The notes under the pieces were generated by a model. That model did not search any database. It was given only the letters and a program-made list of their open reading frames with translations, and was not told the DNA's origin. From positions 1 to 7,974 of the forward strand of contig JAAKFC010000062.1 in the NCBI GenBank assembly GCA_011065225.1: DNA of 7,974 nt. Direction: 5' to 3'. This stretch comes from Chlamydiota bacterium (GTDB lineage Bacteria; Chlamydiota; Chlamydiia; Chlamydiales; Rhabdochlamydiaceae). The position numbers were made by a program, and so were the translations under genes. Positions 6,484 through 7,974 of this stretch are shown here, piece by piece. Within the stretch, counting starts at the first letter, position 1. Each line of letters starts with the position of its first letter.

Positions 6484-7432
6484 CTCATAACCTTTTGGGC
6501 AAAGCGGAGTTTCGCACTTCGCGAGCGTGGATTTGCTCGCAGCTCCTCACGCGTAGCCACAAGCGGTTTTTTATTCAGTAGCTTGAGCATGGGCTTTTGG
6601 ATATACTCCTTATACTTATTCTGAGCGGGCACTGTGGCTCCCTCTTTGAAAATCACTTTCGCAATCCGATCTTCTAACCGATGAAAACTCATCACCCCGA
6701 TACGCCCACCAAAGCGCAATACATCGATTGCTTTTGGAAGAGCCCTTTGGATCGATTCAAGTTCTCGATTCACACAAATGCGCAGAGCCTGAAAAATCAG
6801 CGTGGCCGGATGCAACTTCTTCTTAAATCCCCTGCCAAGAGTTTGTGCAATCAGATCTGCTAGCTGCTTAGTCGTTTCAATCGCCCCTTCTTTTCGCGCC
6901 TGCACAATTGTCTTCGCAGCCCTTCTCCATCTTGGGTCCTCACCAAATTCGCGAAAAATCTCTCCGAGCTTTTCCTCAGACCATTCATTCACAATTTCGC
7001 GTGCCGTCAAATCTTCACTTGGATCCATTCGCATATCGAGTGGTCCTTCTTTAAAGCTAAATCCTTTTTCTTTTCGATCGAATTGCATTGATGAGACTCC
7101 TAAGTCAAAAAAAAACCATCTACTGCCTCAATCTCTCTCTCTTCAAGATGTAGATCGAGATCGGCAAAGTTGCCCTGAATAAACTCTACCTTTTCTTTCC
7201 AAGGCAAAAGTGTACTTTTTGCAATCTCCAGTGCATCTGGATCTTTGTCACACCCGATGTAACGCTCGATTTCTGGGTGCGCCTCCAAAATAGCTCTGGC
7301 ATGTCCCCCTGCGCCCAGGGTTCCTTCGTAAAAAACTTTTAGCTCTGTACCTTTAAACCCCTCGAGCACCTCTTCGACCATGATCGGAGTGTGGGGAAGT
7401 TTTTCATTGGAAGACTGGGACATCCGCCTCAT
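6480..7432 (-). CDS. rsmH: 16S rRNA (cytosine1402-N4)-methyltransferase, split by a frameshift at a T9 run
   Basis: RsmH (MraW) methylates N4 of C1402 in the 16S rRNA decoding centre using S-adenosylmethionine. The gene is in two frames. 7432-7100 gives 110 residues with PHTPIMVEEVL (13-23), the SAM loop GTLGAGGHA (37-45) and CDKDPDA (61-67), ending GFFLT-stop. The rest, 7106-6480, gives 208 residues starting DLGVSSMQF and carrying GFSFKEGPLDMRMDP, the C-terminal SFHRLEDR (usually FHSLEDR) and RSAKLRFA. The break is inside the conserved VDG-xxx-DLGVSS motif. A -1 shift after TTG at 7108-7106 gives 317 residues with exactly the family spacing. It could be a homopolymer sequencing error, a slippage-decoded gene or a recent mutation. 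The start could also be ATG 7423. It overlaps mraZ by 29 bp and ftsL by 4 bp. Confidence 0.85.
7106..7115 (-). other. Slippery T9-G run at the rsmH frame break
   Basis: On the coding strand, nine T residues followed by G are read GGT TTT TTT TTG ACT TAG. The last seven bases, T TTT TTG, match the X_XXY_YYZ pattern used for -1 ribosomal frameshifting. A GAGG lies 13 bases upstream of this heptamer, and GACT/AGTC can form a small 4-bp hairpin directly after it. Frame use is seen directly; any recoding is inference. Confidence 0.55.
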
Positions 7433-7907
7433 CCTCTACTTCCAAAAGAGCAAAAGCCTCTTCCGTCATTTCTGCAAGCCCAGAACTCGGTCCTTTATCA
7501 CCTAAAAGATCCAAGAGCTGCATCGCATATTTCTCTTGCGGCCAGATTTCAATCTTATTGAGGACCCCCGCAATCACAATTTCGCTTTCAATTCCCACTG
7601 CTTTCTTCAGCATTGTGGGCATCAGGACCCGTCCAATCTTGTCGCAAGTCATTTGGTGCAGCGTGGAAAAAAACAGCGTGAAAAACTTCTGATATTTGCC
7701 CACATGTTGCTTTGCCTGAAATTTGGCGACAATTTTCTCAATATCGCTTTTGCGATAGATCGCAAGGCAACCGCCAAGACCAAGCCCCATACTGAACTCA
7801 AGTACACCATTTTCCACCAAACCAAAGCGCATAGCTTGAGGAAGAACGAAACGGTTCTTGCCGTCGAGTTTTGTCTCCTGAGATCCACTAAAATAGAAGC
7901 GATTCAT
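7404..7907 (-). CDS. mraZ: MraZ, transcriptional regulator of the dcw cluster
   Basis: MraZ is a small DNA-binding protein made of two AbrB/SpoVT-like halves that forms ring-shaped oligomers and, in E. coli, represses its own operon. Each half has the DxxxR signature: DGKNR at 15-19 (ETKLDGKNRFVLP) and DKIGR at 89-93 (TCDKIGRVLMP). Total length is 167 residues, slightly longer than the typical 140-155 because of an acidic C-terminal tail (EVEDEADVPVFQ). I chose ATG 7907, which is close to the usual N-terminus and has GGTGGA 9 bases upstream. A GTG at 7931 would add eight residues but would lie inside the putative operator. It is the first gene of the operon and its end overlaps rsmH by 29 bp. 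Confidence 0.92.
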   Translation of the reverse strand: MNRFYFSGSQETKLDGKNRFVLPQAMRFGLVENGVLEFSMGLGLGGCLAIYRKSDIEKIVAKFQAKQHVGKYQKFFTLFFSTLHQMTCDKIGRVLMPTMLKKAVGIESEIVIAGVLNKIEIWPQEKYAMQLLDLLGDKGPSSGLAEMTEEAFALLEVEDEADVPVFQ

Positions 7908-7915
7908 ATCCAAAT

Positions 7916-7950
7916 TTCCACCATTTCCCACACTTTAACAATGGCCCCCA
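7916..7950 (-). promoter_or_regulatory. Candidate MraZ operator: 10-bp-phased TG repeats
   Basis: Reading the minus strand from 7950, TGGGG, TGTTA, TGGGA and TGGAA follow one another with exactly 5 bases between each, so each repeat starts one helical turn after the last. E. coli MraZ binds TGGGN repeats separated by 5 bases upstream of mraZ (published knowledge). Two of the four copies match TGGGN fully, one differs at one base and one is poor. The position directly before mraZ supports autoregulation. AAAGTGT at 7935-7929 also resembles the repeat reported for Mycoplasma MraZ. Confidence 0.5.
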
Positions 7951-7960
7951 AACTACGCAA
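7932..7960 (-). promoter_or_regulatory. Weak candidate promoter of the mraZ operon
   Basis: TTGCGT (7960-7955) and TAAAGT (7937-7932) are separated by 17 bp. The match is three of six for the -35 box and four of six for the -10 box. Transcription would start around 7925, giving a leader of roughly 20 bases before ATG 7907 and ruling out the GTG at 7931. It overlaps the candidate MraZ sites, as expected for repression. The assignment is tentative. Confidence 0.35.
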
Positions 7961-7974
7961 TCCTTTTTCGAAAA

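Noticed and set aside
7073..7082. TTCGATCGAA palindrome just downstream of the rsmH frame break, considered as a recoding stimulator
   Set aside because: It has no loop and is about 24 bases past the run, so it is unlikely to form a useful RNA stem; it is ordinary coding sequence for the conserved region.
6480..7088. Downstream rsmH frame as an independent gene starting at ATG 7088
   Set aside because: An AGGAG precedes that ATG, but it is part of the conserved LGVSS coding region, and the product would be an RsmH lacking the SAM-binding loop. A frame break within one gene explains it better.
7965..7974. TTTTCGAAAA palindrome at the right edge
   Set aside because: A 10-bp palindrome at the window end could be part of an upstream terminator, but the flanking sequence is missing and it is too short to call.

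Overview
The window reads as part of a chlamydial chromosome, probably from the environmental lineages (Waddlia, Parachlamydia or Simkania type) rather than Chlamydia itself. The main reason is gene order. On the minus strand it runs mraZ, rsmH, ftsL, ftsI-type penicillin-binding protein, murE, amiA. An rsmH - ftsL-like - pbp3 - murE - amiA run is known from Chlamydia, whereas most bacteria place murF after murE. The base composition looks moderate, neither strongly AT-rich nor GC-rich, which would suit Waddlia. That genus-level guess is inference only.

Right to left, following transcription: the dcw (division and cell wall) operon occupies about 7960 to 2114. It begins with the regulator gene mraZ, preceded by a 10-bp-phased series of TG-rich repeats that resembles a MraZ operator. 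The following genes overlap by 1 to 29 bp at every junction, so they are almost certainly co-transcribed and translationally coupled. rsmH is split into two frames at a run of nine T residues inside a conserved methyltransferase motif. A -1 shift at that run restores a full-length 317-residue protein with exact family spacing. The operon ends after amiA in a short interval (2006-2113) with three hairpins, one of them a good minus-strand intrinsic terminator.

A tRNA-Arg(CCT) gene lies on the opposite (+) strand at 1932-2005. Its near-consensus sigma70 promoter (TTGACA, 17 bp, TAAAAT) overlaps the start codon and ribosome-binding site of the next minus-strand gene, gnd. gnd (6-phosphogluconate dehydrogenase) is followed after 9 bp by a pirin-family cupin gene that runs off the left edge of the window.

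Functionally, the right three quarters is one peptidoglycan and division module. MurE adds meso-diaminopimelate to the precursor, the class B PBP crosslinks septal peptidoglycan, FtsL belongs to the divisome, AmiA trims peptidoglycan, RsmH modifies 16S rRNA and MraZ controls the cluster. The left quarter holds one NADPH-producing pentose-phosphate enzyme and a cupin protein. I saw no mobile element, CRISPR array or foreign gene. Every stretch longer than about 110 bp is occupied by a gene.
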